A stretch of DNA of 64,000 nt from Straminergon stramineum (lineage: Eukaryota; Streptophyta; Bryopsida; Hypnales; Calliergonaceae), in assembly GCA_963920665.1 (NCBI GenBank), contig OY987267.1, forward strand, positions 26,908,001-26,972,000. Direction: 5' to 3'. Below the pieces are notes generated by a model. The model did no database searches, was not told where the DNA came from, and saw only the letters and a list, made by a program, of their open reading frames with translations. Of this stretch, positions 50,421-63,791 are shown in pieces (position 1 is the stretch's first letter; each line of letters begins with the position of its first letter). The position numbers and the translations under genes are program-made.

Positions 50421-51839
50421 TAGTTATAGGCTCATCATTTTAGAATTATAAGTGTAGACTTACTTGACATAGAAGTCTTGGCATTTGTGAACTTGTTATG
50501 TTGGACTTTGGAGGTGTATGTTGGACCAATAGCCAACATTGAATCCTATATTTGTCAATATAGAAACTCCAAAGATTTGAACCTCATGGTTGCAAAGTAG
50601 AGCCTACATTCCACTTGTTTTTGTAAGTCTTGTTAGTTGCCTCAAAAACCTTTCAATGTATTTTTTTTAATTCCTAACTTTTTTAGCCTTTGCTTTGGAA
50701 ATTAACTCAATCCCCAAGCTTACCATTGGGGGCCCTTAGAAAACTTTTCAACTCCCTCAATTGGAAAGGCAACCTAATATTGACATTTAAGTGCCTAGTT
50801 TCACTTCTTAAATGAATAGGGTCAATTATGTATGTTAATTTTCCTTTTCAAGAGTCAAGTAGAACTAATTTTTACACAAATAGATTTGAACCATGACAAA
50901 TTGGCTAGATAGGAAAGGAGTCAAATAGCCTTCACTTAGTGATCTTTCAACCAATTCTTGCAAATTTTTGAGACTATAAATCTAAAGGTCAAATTTTCTT
51001 GAGACAATTCATACTTGTATGGCTCATTTGTATATTCCTATGCTCTCCTTGAATATAATTTGTTGTCAAATCCGTTTTTTATTAATTTATAAAGTATTCT
51101 TGCAAATTGTAGTAGCCTAAGGTAGGTCTATCCTTTATTGACTTGTTGATTCTTCCTTTGATTGATTGGAATTAGTACAAAACTAATTGAAACTTATATT
51201 GAAGCATTATGTTTGTGTGTATATTAAGAAGAAAAGCATTAGAATTAGATCGAGTTTGGTCTAATGAAGGGACATTACTAAGAGTTAGAGACTAGGGATA
51301 GGCTTATTCAACTTGTTTTGTCAAATTTGTGATCCCATTTGAGGATTTAGACCATTTGCTTGTAAAAGGCTTGTCTGAGAGAAATTGATCAATTGCTCGA
51401 GATTGACAACCTTGAGTTTCTTGTATATGTTGATGTAGATTATTTTGAAATTAAACAATTTGTTCTTAAATAGTACTTTGATTCCATTTGGACTTAGTTA
51501 TGTGTGATATTAGTTATGAATTGATACCTTCCATGATCAACATTCTTGGAATTGGAGGATTTAGAAATTTGAAAAAAAAAACACTACATTACATACTAAA
51601 TTCTCTTATTAGAATTTACATTTTAGTCATGTGACTGCAAAATCCCATTATTTCATTATCGCTTCAAAATTCTATTATTTTTGTCTTGACTTCCTTCCAC
51701 CATTTTTTGAATTGTAGCTTCAAAAAGAACCCATGTTTGCCAAGTGGACCTTATAAAATTTTAATATAAGAACCCATAGGTCACTCCAAAAATTAATCAA
51801 ACTAATTTTAACCTAAAGGTTATCACTAGAATATTTTAT
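50421..51839. other. Gene-free AT-rich region
   Basis: No coding, RNA or boundary signal was recognised on either strand. Confidence 0.4.
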
Positions 51840-52110
51840 TGCAATTTGAACTTCTGCCAATAACTATGGAGTGCTGATTTTTTAAATTTTACACTATAGT
51901 GTACACCTTTGAAAAAATCAATTTAAAAAAAATCATACTTTGTATACAATATGGATTTGCTCTTTTCAAAAAAATTTGCATTAATTCCAAAATTTCACCA
52001 AAAGAGTTTAATTAAAGATTTTATGATGTACAGAAGATATGTGATTGCATCTCTAAAAATTAAATATAAAATATTTCAAGAATGAATAGTTGGAACATAA
52101 AGAGAGAAGG
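51840..52110 (-). repeat. Dispersed repeat R1, copy e (minus strand)
   Basis: In reverse complement it carries the R1 middle block: GATGCAATCACATATCTTC, then GGTGAAATTTTGG, CACTATAGTGTAAAA and AAAAAATCAGCACTCC. It is more diverged than copy f. Confidence 0.55.
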
Positions 52111-53109
52111 ACTTTGATATTTGACAATGTGGCTATAGGCTCCTCTTTTCATAGTTAGTAATAGTGAGGTCATGCCTTATTCTTTCTTTTGTTAGTGACT
52201 TTGTTTATTATCTCTATGTATAGAGAGTACTATACACATCAGCTTGTTGATACCTGATGTGCATCAATAACTACACTATACATTAGTTGACACTGTGCTT
52301 TCCATCACTTTGTTTACATTGAGGTGCATCACAGGGTCACTACCCTAGTATCAAAAAGCCACATGTGAGGAAGTTTGAGTAGGACCTTGCTCAAAAAATT
52401 ACACGTAAACTAGCATTATAAAGACTAAGCTTCTCAAAAGACAAATGGTTGTTTTCCAATATCAACACATGATAGGTATGGATATTGGCATATGCACCTA
52501 AAAGCAAGGTTTCCAATCTTATGTGAGATAAATTTTATCTCACATATAAGATGGAAAATATTTTTGCAAAAAATAAAAGTTTCCATAAATATAAAAATAA
52601 AAGAGGAAGTAGGAGAGGGAGTGGAAGTCAAAGTATAGGTTAATTAACTTGTACTTAATTTGCATTTCTAAATTTCATCCATTTGAATGATTATCCATTC
52701 ATTGAACAAATTTTCATTAATTTTGAATTCTTTCATCTATCTTCATGTTTTTTCATCCAAAAAATCACATTAGATTTGAATCTTAGACAAATAGGTTTTA
52801 GGAAGAATTCAACTATTGCTTTAGCTTCATACAAAACATACAATTAACTACTAACTTGATTCATGCAATCATTTTGCAATCTTTTGGGTGGTAATTTGGG
52901 GTGAAAAAAACTAAAATCCCTAAAGGACAAAGTAGCATTTCTTGGTAATATAGCATATTTAGTCATCCAATTCCAAATGGATTGTTCATTTGTTTTCTTT
53001 GAAATTTGTACACAACATGTGTTCAAGGAGTAGCTTCAAGGCACAACAAACTTAATTTTGCAACAATTGACTACAAGTTTAAAAAGTTATTGAAAGATAT
53101 GTTGTTTCT
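52111..53109. other. Gene-free AT-rich region
   Basis: Nothing supported as a gene. A short palindromic stretch (GATAAATTTTATCTCACAT near 52527) occurs without further context. Confidence 0.4.
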
Positions 53110-53560
53110 TTCTCAACTTGAGGAACCAGGGTACTTTAGAAATAATCACTTTTAAAAAAATAAAAATTTGAATTTGGATTATTAGACTTGTATATACTTG
53201 GAAAGCTTTGACTCATTCTATTTTGATTAAGAAGATGAAAGTTATGTAGAGTTTTACTAATGGAATCTCTACTCAAAAATAAACTTTGAGGTCCTTCAAT
53301 TTTCAATGTTTTTGGCAAAAAAATTAAAAATATAGGATGTAGATTGTTTATTACAACATTGAAAGTGTTGAGATTGGAATTTCTCAATGCTATTATAACT
53401 AAATTCTTAACAAGTTTTGTATTTTTAATCAAACTTTATCACTTTCTACTTACTAGTTTTTTCAACCATCAATATAGAGTATTTTTTGTTGGATTTTTTA
53501 CATGTATTTCCAAATTATTTCTTCAACATACTTTGGAGAGATGGAAGTCAGAGGACATAC
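53110..53560 (-). repeat. Dispersed repeat R2, minus-strand copy
   Basis: Its reverse complement matches the interior of element H (46600-46980): the sequence AATGTTGTAATAAACAATC, then CAAAGTTTATTTT and ATAACTTTCATCT, in the same order. Ends are not clear. Confidence 0.65.
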
Positions 53561-54929
53561 ACATTTGGGGGTAAAAAGTTTGAAAGATGAAACCTAACCA
53601 TTTCAAAAGAGTTGGAAATATCTCTTATTGAAATTATAGCATTATGATCTTGTAATTGTTAAAGTTTCTCACTTTGAAATTTTAGGAGGGTGTACTCTAA
53701 CAAATTAGCTAAAGGATCCTATAGTTGTTTTTGTTAATAAATAAAAATATATGAAGATTTTAACCTTGCTCTCAGTATGAGTACTTTGAAGCACTTTTAG
53801 GCCTAAAAATCCCATAGTCCTTGAGAAAGTAACTTCAATTATTTTCTTTCTATGCATAAAAATATGAATGCTTTTGAATTAGTGTACATATTATGATAGA
53901 AATTGCTATTGCATGTTTTTATATGAAGAAATGTACACACAAAATGTAATATTGTCTATGAAAGTAAAAATGTGTTTTGATGCTAAAATATTTGACAATT
54001 TTTTACTAGTCAATGAAAGGACAATTATTAGCCGATTGTAAGAAATCAAATTATAAGAATATAAATTCCATTTTAATGAAATTTCAAAGTGGAATGCTTT
54101 GAAGTTGATTTGGAAAATAATTATCAATATTTTTTCAAATTTGAAAATTTAGATCATTAGTATTCATGATTTCTCTTCATTCACTTTGATATCACCAAAG
54201 CTCTTTTTCTTTTATTAGATGCTCAATGTGTTTGTCCTAATATGGAAATCTTTGTTGGCTTCGGATATATAACAAAAATAAAATATTAGAACAATTTTTT
54301 TTCAAAATTGAACTTTTCTATTCTTTTCTTTTTTTTAAATGAGATATGGGTAGATTGATATATCTTCTAAGTTGTGTTGATAAATTTAGGTTCCAATTGA
54401 TGTGAGATAATTTTGATGTACTACGACTGAAGTATTGTAAATATTAAAGGATTTCCCAAATGTTTTGGAGACATTTAAATTTATCCTTTGATCAATATAT
54501 TTAGGCCTTGAATAATCATCTACACCACCAATGACTTTGAACCAAAGTACCTAATCAAGTTTTCAAGAACAATTAATGAAAGTTGAAGAGTTTCTAGAAG
54601 CACAAATTTGCTTAATAATATATTAAAAAAAATCCAACCTTTAATTTACTACTATATTTTGAAGTCCAAAACTACTCAAAATACTCATACCCAAAGCAGG
54701 GCTAAAATCTTCATTTATATTTGTTCTCCTACAAATTCAACTATGAGATCTTTTAATTAACTTATTTCAAGTAAATCATGCTAGAATTATAGAGTAAAAT
54801 TCACCATTGTGATTGCAAGTTCAATGTGCCTAAACTTCCTAAAGCAAGTTTTTTAGCCTTTTCAAAAGGTGAAGTTTTGTGTTTTAACATTTTTAAGAGA
54901 AAATATGTATGTCCTATAACATGTCCAAC

Positions 54930-55518
54930 TAGTCAACATGTGGAAAGATTACATAAAAAAAACTTATCAAAGAAACTTTTGTTAAAAAAAATTATAAATG
55001 TAAGGTTGTATTAGATGAAAAGAAAACCTAAATCACTAGTAATTTGTAAAAGAAATTAAGAATTGTAAATCCCAAGGGTGAGAATGTTTTTGTAAACAAC
55101 ATACATCCTAGAAATTTTCAAAATGGAGTTAAAAAATGGTTTTATATATTTTCTCTACCTTCATTGCCCACAAAATAAAACTCCTCATAATTTTCATCTC
55201 ATTATTTGAAATTGGACGTTTTCAATGTTTTTGAATAGGTATTAATCTACACAATCAAATAAATTTAATAAATATATCTTAGAATATATTTTTTCTTAGA
55301 ATGTTTTAGTTTCCAATTTGACATTGAAATTAATAAAAAACTGATATTTTTTGTAATATTTATTGGAGTGATGTGAAACAAAGCTTTGTAGGAAGACAAG
55401 GATGATTAGCATCCATCCTAGATAATATTCATGCAAAAGTTTTAGATTATGAAATCAATAGAAGCTGCTTGAGCTCTCAAAAAGCCCAAGGTGAGTTCTT
55501 TAGCCAAGTAGGGGTTAA
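54930..55518 (+). repeat. Dispersed repeat R2, diverged copy ending at TTAA
   Basis: It shares the order of element H: GTAAACAACATACATCC near 55090, TCCTCATAATTTTCATCTC near 55180. It ends in TAGGGGTTAA at 55509-55518, the class terminus. The left end was not found. Confidence 0.5.
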
Positions 55519-58500
55519 GATTTTGCAAATTAATAATAATTTAGAAAAAAAATTTAAAACTTAAAAATTGATTCTTTTTGAATAAGTAAAATTTAATCAT
55601 AAAATTTAAGAAAATTAAAAACCATTTCAAATTATTTATATAAAATTAAAAAACTATAAAAATTAAAAATTTAATGATTACTAATTTAAAGAAAATTTGG
55701 ATGAGTTTGCATTATCCCAATGTCTTTTCTACCAATTGCCCTCCCAATCAATACAAATTGAAGGTTCAATTTAACAAAAAATTATTTCAAATCAGAGGTG
55801 TTGCCTATTCTACTATCGATGAATTTATAGACTAAAAGTTTACAAACTATAAATTAAAATATTTTAAAGAATAAGTTTCAAATCAAAGTTTTCAATAATC
55901 TAAGATTTTGAAATTTCAACATTTCAATTGGTTGTCACTTATTGCTGGAGAGTAGTGGAGCCCTAGTGCATTTTACCCATGCAAATTGCCATGCAAATTG
56001 CCCTACGGTCAATTAATTCCACGTAAAACTTCCTTCTATAGATCCACAAGATTGAGTATATAATAGATTCTTGCGTTGTCATCAACATAGTGCCTTTTCT
56101 TCATGCATGATCCAACCTATATATGTTTTCTAAATGTTCCAATATTCATAAATTCCATATCTAACTATCAAGTTCTACAGAAAAATAATTTTGAAAGTAG
56201 AGGTGAAATGTATAGGACATTGTTTTTCCAGAAGTCAGAAAATTAAATTGTATAGAGATAACATGAAATTTGAGGAAACATTCCTCTTTTTAGCATCTGC
56301 CAAATTTGTACTGCCAACTTGAATTACATATTGATTTCGGCAAGAAGTGCCAATCCTGATATATATCCGGGTACTGATATCCGGGTACGGGCTTAGGCCC
56401 TACCCTGTCCACAGGAAAGGTGGGATGAATCGGCCTGGATGATGAGGCACGGAAACCATTCCTCAAATGTTCGCCTGCAGTACATTCTATTCATGCACTT
56501 GGCGGGTGCCTCCTGAACACCAATCCAACCTGCGGAAGTTGAACCAAGATGAACTCTTTCACTGTCTAATGAAAACGCTCCATGCCACTTCTTGGCTCCA
56601 CCTCTTCTTGAGCCACAGTCCCAACTCCCAAGCCGCCTTTCCATTTACTCAGAAACTTGCAACTTGCAAATGTGCATATTTTTATATACTGGTAATGTAC
56701 CTCGGAGATCATGAATTCATCTACTTTCAAGACCCCCGCGCTCGGCCTGTTGTGAGGCCAGACACGTTTCAGTCTATGAATTGTACTGCACTCCTACTCA
56801 CAAATTTGTTGCCGTGGAGACGAGGAAACATCCATCAAGTAGATCATTGTCGCAAGTTAGACAAAAACTTGCTAAGATCACATCAAGATGATGGGCACTC
56901 TGCAAGTTAGAGACCACGGGTGCTGTACCCATCACCACAGTGGCTCACGTAGAAACGGAACTTGGATGCCTGGCCAGCTTTCATGGACTCTTTCTCAAGC
57001 ATGTATTAATTAACTGGACGCAGACGAGAGTTCCTGGACCTGATCTCAAACATACTTTACTCGACAATGAAAGGTAAATCACTTGAAATCAATGTCTTTT
57101 TCTTACAAATAATGTGCTAAACACCCATAGTCATAGGCGGTTTCGGGGTAATACAACTCGGAGGAGAGCCACTCTGTCATATATATTTCTTGAATGGTAA
57201 CTGTCGGAGAGAGAGAGTACCACTCCATGATTCTCGAGTAGATTGTCTTGCGAGGAATAAAAACTGGCCGTAGGGAGTAGGGCACAAACAAATTAGCGAA
57301 CAAGTCATTCTGTACGTTGGGAACACATTCATGATTGAATTCTTCTTTGTACAGTACACTGGACGCTCTCGAAAAAGATTGCCTAGGGCTTATAAATGCA
57401 TTCTCACAAGCTAGCGTTCACAAATTGACAATCATCTAAAAGTTGTCCAATCGTTTATATACAGGAAATGTGCAAATACAGAGTGTGTCATTAGATAGAG
57501 TTGGATGACTAGGGCTTTGTCGATCACTGGCTTGTTCCTGCTATTAACTTGCTACTTAATTAAGCGTTGTCAGACCGTGATTAGCATTGTTTGTGACTTC
57601 AAGCTGAAGTTTCTGGATGCTGGAATGCAGTGGGAGATCACATCACCGTGTCAGATACCAAAACGGAGATTGCATTTCCTTCAGCAAGTGCATCAATAAT
57701 GTCAGAGATGTAATCATTTCCTTGGCTTGCCTGTTTCAATCTCTTAGTAAATCTTCTCCAACACCGCTTTGATAATCAGTACAGTACAGTACTGTATTTT
57801 TCTGACATGAGACAAGGTAGAGGATAATATTTGCGTCACAAGAAGAATTTTAACATAGGAATGGGTTTTGTTTGGGTGCCGTAGAAATCTGTTCAGATCA
57901 AAGTTTTTTCACGATGTATGACTTATGCAATTTCAAAGTGCCTGGGAGGTTGTAGACCACTGTGAGGGATACTCCAATTCCATTCAAAGATCAATAGCCA
58001 CAAGCATTTATCCAAGTCAAGATTAGATCACATGCCCAAAAGTACACACAAGGGTATGAAGTAAAACACGAGTTGCTGTTACAAAAGGAGGTCAGTATAG
58101 GGACAGGACCCGGTTGCGTACCAGTTTCAGAATCTTTTCCCATTTGCATTTCAGGAGATAAGTGTTCGCCCTGAAGCAGGCAAAGTTTGTTTACCAGAAA
58201 TGAGTGCCGAGAGTGCAGAAATTTGTCTTTTACTTCATTGATGTTCAAAATCCAGTTCTAGTAATACTTGCTGGGGGAAGACAAATCGAGCAATTCAAAT
58301 GAGGAACACGATATACATCACACGGACCACAGCAGTGACAGCACCGTTGCGGAGCTGCACTGGCCTTCTTTATCTTTTTCTTTTTCTATTCTCAATCCAT
58401 CCAAATCTTGACAGCCACATCCAAAGAGCTACATTCGGAGGGCTTCAAAAACCTGAATCCAAGCATATACGTGGTATGAACAAAGCCCTTGTTCAATAGA

Positions 58501-59148
58501 ACTTGATGATGATTATTGGAAGAAGAAGTTGATTAATTTAAATTGGAAATTAATACGGAGTACCTGAAAAGTGTTACTTTTCTTCTTTCATAATATTATT
58601 ATCAACGAGCTAGCAGCTGGTAGAAAAATATAGCTACTTTTGTTTTTAAAAGTCCTAGCAAAATTGCTAAATTTAGACAAATCTCGTACTAATCGTTATA
58701 ATTCTATGCAGATACTAGAGTTACAATCTCATCCTTTGGACAAAATTAATTATTTTCCTCTGGGACAGAGTACTCAACGTGAAAGCAATTGGCTTTACAA
58801 TATAATTACGGCCATGGCTGCACATGGGTCACGGGTGCATTCATCAGTGCCCAACTAAAAAATCTCAGTGTGCAGATTATCACATGATGTGAAAACGAAG
58901 TCCAATGGTGACAGCAAAGAACGTGAACAAGGTGCGCATGAATGCAACAATAGCCAGTTTTCTATCTCTCCAAGGACAATCATAGCACACAACAGGGGTG
59001 GAGTCTAAAGACTCTAAAGTAGAGTCTGACACTTCTCAGGTTTCACTATCACTGCAAGTACTACAATTGTACAGTACGAGTTAAAATTGAACATGTTAAA
59101 ATTCTCCAAAACCTTTCTTCAAGTGACGATGAACAATCCTCCTCTGCG
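55519..59148. other. Gene-free region upstream of the GH31 gene
   Basis: From 55519 to about 56330 it is AT-rich. From 56340 onward composition is mixed and closer to that of gene flanks. Overlapping frames on both strands at 56393-56910 (83 and 147 residues) have no recognisable family content or splice context. A palindrome-like GTACAGTACAGTACTGTA lies at about 57780. The last kilobase is probably the upstream regulatory region of the GH31 gene. Confidence 0.4.
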
Positions 59149-59158
59149 TATATATAAA
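59149..59158 (+). promoter_or_regulatory. TATA box of the GH31 gene
   Basis: TATATATAAA sits 72 bases before the start codon at 59230, which would place transcription start near 59185 and give a short 5' UTR of about 45 nt. This is the clearest core promoter in the window. Confidence 0.8.
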
Positions 59159-59229
59159 CTGCACCCAACTGATCAGTTCCAACCTTTCTCTTTCGGCACA
59201 AACAATAGACTCCTTGATCAGCAGATTAG

Positions 59230-62200
59230 ATGAGGATGGAGGTCATGAGGAGCGTGTGGTGGATATTTAGCTTGGTTACAGTAATTGCAGTGACTGGAGG
59301 ATTTCAAGTTGAGGCAAGCAAAGGGTATCATTTGCATTCCGTGGTGAAGGAGTATGCGAATCAACAAGGGTTTGAGGCGAAGTTGGAGATTGTTTCTGAT
59401 TCCGGGAATGACACCCTGGGACCTGATATTTCCCCGCTTACCTTCATAGTCAGGTGAGCTTCAATCTGCTTGTTTGTTGTTCTCTAGCTTTCTCTTGTGC
59501 TCCCTGCACTGCGTGAGTATGATCAGAGCATCTTAAAGGAGCAAGAGGAAAGTGTATAACATTTCCGGTAGTGAAAAACCATGTCAACTCTGCTCTCGGA
59601 CTTATTTAATTGCGTGTCAAAATCTGTAAGCAACAATAACAAATCAGGTATCAACAGTATCTCAATAAATGCAAGCCTCCACACACAAGCGACGCTCTGC
59701 AATGAATCTTAATATATACTACCTTTGATTTGCTACCTCATTGAAGTGGATGATTAGCAACTGACTTTCGATGTGAGAACAGCGTGCGGATTGAACATTA
59801 CTAAGTGTCAAGCATACACACAATGATGGATCACACTAATTTCCATGTGAGGGTAGCGTGTGAACTGAATAAAATTACCAAGACTCAAGCTATCATACAT
59901 AATGACGCATCACATTAGTCGTGGCTTGTGATGCCTGTAAGTAATCTGGAGAGATAGGGTGATCACTACGACATCAGAGGAAATGAAAACTCAGTATATT
60001 CTACTGTTATAGTACTACAGGCCTAACCGTTTCTCAAACAATAATTCATTCTAATGATAACCGAAACCACAATTCATTGCACTGACTCGGGGGACCCTGA
60101 GCCACATGCACGAAGGATTGCATGCGCCGGAGTACAAATATGCTCTCCGTGAGAAGGTGATCACTAGCTGGATGATTCATATTGCTACCCCAGAATTCAA
60201 GCTATGTTAGCTTATTGAGGATGGTGGTTCGTTGCTTGCAGGATTGAGAAGAGTACGCAATTGCGTGTGTACATCTCCGACGGTTCCAAACCCAGATGGG
60301 AGGTCCCGCAGAGTATGATTCCGCGGCCCCCGGTGAGTTCCCCCTTGCCGCCGCCCCCAGAGGAGGATCCCCAGCTGGCCATCACGCACACAGCGCAGCC
60401 GTTCGGGTTCGCCGTGACGCGAGTGACCACGGGCGAGGTCTTGTTCAACTCCACACCGCCCGATGGGAACAAGGCCTTCAATCCGTTGGTGTTCAAGGAC
60501 CAGTACATCGAAATCTCCACGCAGCTGCCCCATACGGCATCTCTATACGGCTTGGGGGAGAGCAGTCGGCCAGACGGCTTGAAGCTCAAGAAGGGCAAGG
60601 TCAGTCAGTGTCTGTACGTCGATTCTTCAATCGTAGAATGCAAAGTCTCCATTCACCATACAGGAATTAAGGGAGAGGTTCCTTTCACCATACAGGTGAA
60701 CTTGGAACCTTTAATTTTCTACGACACTCCAGAAACAAACTTTGCACCATCTATGTTTCACTAAAAATTGATTGCAAAAATTAATGCAATGTCAATAGAT
60801 TCATTAAGTGTTTCCACACTTCACTTGTAGGGTCATTGGAGCCTCTAATGTACTATGGTCAATGGAACCTCGACCTTCGTAGCAGCAGTTGAAGATCCAT
60901 TCGGTCATGGTCCAGTTTTGGTTCTGGCGCATTAATTGCATGTCCCCAGATCTCGGCTCCTGAATGAGGTTCGATTGATCTTCTAGTAATTCAACCATGC
61001 AATGGGTTCCTTTGGTGTAGGTGTACACTTTGTGGACGACGGACATTGCGGCTTTGTTTGGGGACATCGATCTGTACGGGGCGTGGCCGTTTTACGTGGA
61101 TGTGCGAGAGGGGGGCGCTTCGCATGGGGTGCTGTTGTTGAATAGCAATGGCATGGAAGTGAGCTATGGCCATGAGTCGCTCACGTTCCGCGTGATTGGC
61201 GGGGTCTTGGATTTCTACTTCTTCCCCGGCCCCAGTCCTTTGGAGGTCGTGGATCAGTATACGCAGCTGGTGGGCCGGCCTGCTGCACAGCCCTACTGGG
61301 CGCTCGGTGAGCGAATCGATCCCTGACAGACCTTGCAATTGAATTCAAGGTTTCAGATCCAGAATCAACTAGCTAGGGTCATGTTATGCAGTCTGTCTAT
61401 AGACATTGGATCCCGAAGTCTCCTAGCTCCTTGTATTCCTTACAGCACAGCATTTAAAGAACTTTTGATTTTGCATCATGACAAATGTACTAACGTCACA
61501 CTTTGATGGCACTGCGAGGCATTGGATCTGGATAATTGTACGAGTTATGTGACAGGTGCATGGTGAACTTCTTGCTTGGCAACTGAATGAAACTGAGGGA
61601 CACACTTTATAGGGTTTAGGGTTTTCGGGTTTCCTTCCTTGCAGCCCCTAACTCACATGATTGTGCCGATGAATTTAGGATTCCATCAGTGCCGATGGGG
61701 ATACCGAAACGTAACCATTGTGAAGTCGGTAGTGGAGAATTTCAAGAAGGCGGAGATCCCGTTGGACACGATGTGGAATGACATTGACTACTCGGACAGG
61801 TATCTGGATTTCACGCACGATGAAGAAAGGTTTCCATTACATGAATGGCGAGCGTTTGTTGATCATTTGCACGCCAATGACCAGCACTATGTCATCCTTG
61901 TTGATCCAGGTAAGGTCCACCCACTTTCTCTTTGACACTTCTTTCTCTGTTGGTAGTACGTTCTTGATATCATACATGCCTCTTAGTTTTCAAGATGGAT
62001 TTTGAAGAAACTTGGTATACATGTTCTGCGCACCAGGCATTGGTTCTGCTTACAGCGACTATAAAACCTACACTCGCGGATTGGAGCAAGACATCTTCCT
62101 GAAGAATGCCAATGGGGAGCCCTACTTGGGTCAAGTGTGGCCGGGGCCGGTGGTGTACCCGGATTTCTTGAACCCGAACGCGACCGCGTGGTGGACGAAC

Positions 62201-63592
62201 GAGGTGCAGCTCTTTCATGACCAATTGCCCTTCGATGGAATGTGGATCGACATGAATGAGGTTTCCAACTTCTGCACCGGAACGTCCTGCACTTGGAACG
62301 GCACCATTCTTGGCGGAGTGACGGCATGCTACCTGCAATGCACCAACACGCACACCAAATTTGATGATCCACCTTTCAAGCTCAATCACTACGGAAATTA
62401 TGAGACTATAGGCCACCTCACAGCTGCCATGACTGCTCGGCACTACGATGGCACCCTGGAGTATGACGCGCACAGCTTGTATGGCTTGGCGGAGTCTATC
62501 GCCACCAAGGTAGCGCTCACCACTGTGCGGAAGAAGAGGCCGTTCCTGCTGTCTCGCTCTACTTTTGTTGGTTTAGGTGCCCACACAGCCCACTGGACAG
62601 GTGACAACAAGGCCACATACCTCGACATTGCGTATTCCATCGTCTCGGTGATGAATTCCGGTATAGCTGGGATCCCCATGGTAGGAGCCGACATCTGCGG
62701 GTTCTACGACATGGCTCCTGACGAGATGTGCAGCCACTGGATCCAAACTGGTGCATTTCACCCGTTCTCAAGGGCTCACTCGGTGAGAGACAACGCAGGC
62801 AAGGAGCTCTACTTGTTCCCCAAAACCACGGTCTCAGCAAGGAAAGCTCTCGGATTGAGGTACCAATTGCTGCCATATTACTACACGTTAAACTACGAGG
62901 CACAAATCAAAGGTTACCCCATGGTCAGACCTCTATTCTTCGCGTTTCCAACCGACCCCAACACACTGGAGATTTCATACCAGTTCCTCCTTGGAAACCA
63001 CATTCTCGTCTCACCTGTAATCACCGCAAATGCAACTTCAGTGGAGGCTTACTTCCCCAAAGGCACCTGGTACAACATGTTTGATCATTCCCAGATAGTC
63101 AGCACTGGTGGAAATTTCACTTTGCAAGCACCGTGGGATGCCATCAACGTGCACGTTCACGCGGGGGCTATCATCCCCATGCAGGAGGGCGCATTGACAT
63201 TAGCTGCGGTGCGCAAGACTCCCTTTACTTTGGTGGTTGCTCTACAAAGTGAGTCTTTGCTGAGCTCTGCATCAGGTCATGTGTTTCTCGACAATGGTGA
63301 GGAGATTGACATGATCCTGCAAGCGCACCAGTCCAGTTACGTGAGCTTCGAGGTCATGGTGGCGGGTAACGAGAGTACTCTCAAATCACATGTTGTGCAT
63401 GGGGAGTATGCATTGAAGGAAGGCTGGATTGTGGACCGCATTGTGGTCTTGGGTGTCGGCTCTGCTCCAAGTTCAGTGCATGTGAAGCAGAATCTGCCCG
63501 TGAAAGTCGTGCACAATGATCAGACGCTGGAGCTTTCTGGTCTGGGGCTTCTCATCGGAGAAGATTTTGAGATAACTTGGGGTTTCGAGTAA
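59230..63592 (+). CDS. GH31 alpha-xylosidase / alpha-glucosidase (XYL1-like), 5 exons, secreted
   Basis: Exons: 59230-59453, 60242-60599, 61021-61306, 61679-61909, 62037-63592. They total 2655 nt, encode 884 aa, with consistent phases. Residues 1 to about 29 form a hydrophobic signal peptide ([20 protein letters not shown]), so the enzyme should reach the apoplast. The N-terminal beta domain includes [15 protein letters not shown]; the barrel contains [18 protein letters not shown]. The catalytic nucleophile is D438 in [11 protein letters not shown], and the acid/base is D556 in HWTGDN. SRSTFVG and GADICGF are further GH31 signatures. Several N-glycosylation sequons are visible (for example NATAWW). 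Length is close to plant XYL1 (about 915 aa), which removes xylose from xyloglucan oligosaccharides in the cell wall. Similarity throughout is to that clade, but alpha-glucosidase activity cannot be excluded from sequence alone. Confidence 0.94.
59764..59920. repeat. Tandem duplication (about 78 bp x 2) in intron 1 of the GH31 gene
   Basis: Two diverged head-to-tail copies, 59764-59841 and 59842-59920, share CGATGTGAGAACAGCGTG / CCATGTGAGGGTAGCGTG at the start and GATGGATCACACTAAT / GACGCATCACATTAGT at the end. It lies wholly within the intron. Confidence 0.7.
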
Positions 63593-63785
63593 GAGACTCT
63601 TGGATTTTTGGAGCTCTATGTAGGCATGTAGGCATGTTAAATTTCTGTGAAGTACCAACATTATTTTTGTACAATTTTGAATGCATATTCAAAGGCCGAG
63701 CCTTGAAATTGGTAATTGTTCCGTTGACGTTGGAAGATATATTGATCATAGGAAGCGCCCCATTTCAAGCCTTCCAACTGAAAAC

Positions 63786-63791
63786 AATAAA
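63786..63791 (+). terminator. Candidate poly(A) signal AATAAA for the GH31 gene
   Basis: AATAAA occurs 194 bp after the stop codon, in the expected range for a plant 3' UTR. The remaining sequence to 64000 shows no other gene. Confidence 0.5.

Noticed and set aside
56393..56910. ORFs of 83 and 147 residues on opposite strands
   Set aside because: They overlap each other, contain no recognised motif and have no adjoining exons.
60207..60598. Long minus-strand ORFs opposite GH31 exon 2
   Set aside because: They are antisense shadows of a GC-rich coding exon whose plus-strand frame is clearly conserved.
61611..61630. TTTAGGG-like telomeric or telo-box motif
   Set aside because: Only one and a half units, and inside an intron; no telomeric array.
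61643..61678. Alternative upstream acceptor for GH31 exon 4 (CAG at 61644)
   Set aside because: It puts the exon out of frame with the GH31 sequence; the TTTAG acceptor at 61678 restores phase and the conserved GFHQCRWGY.
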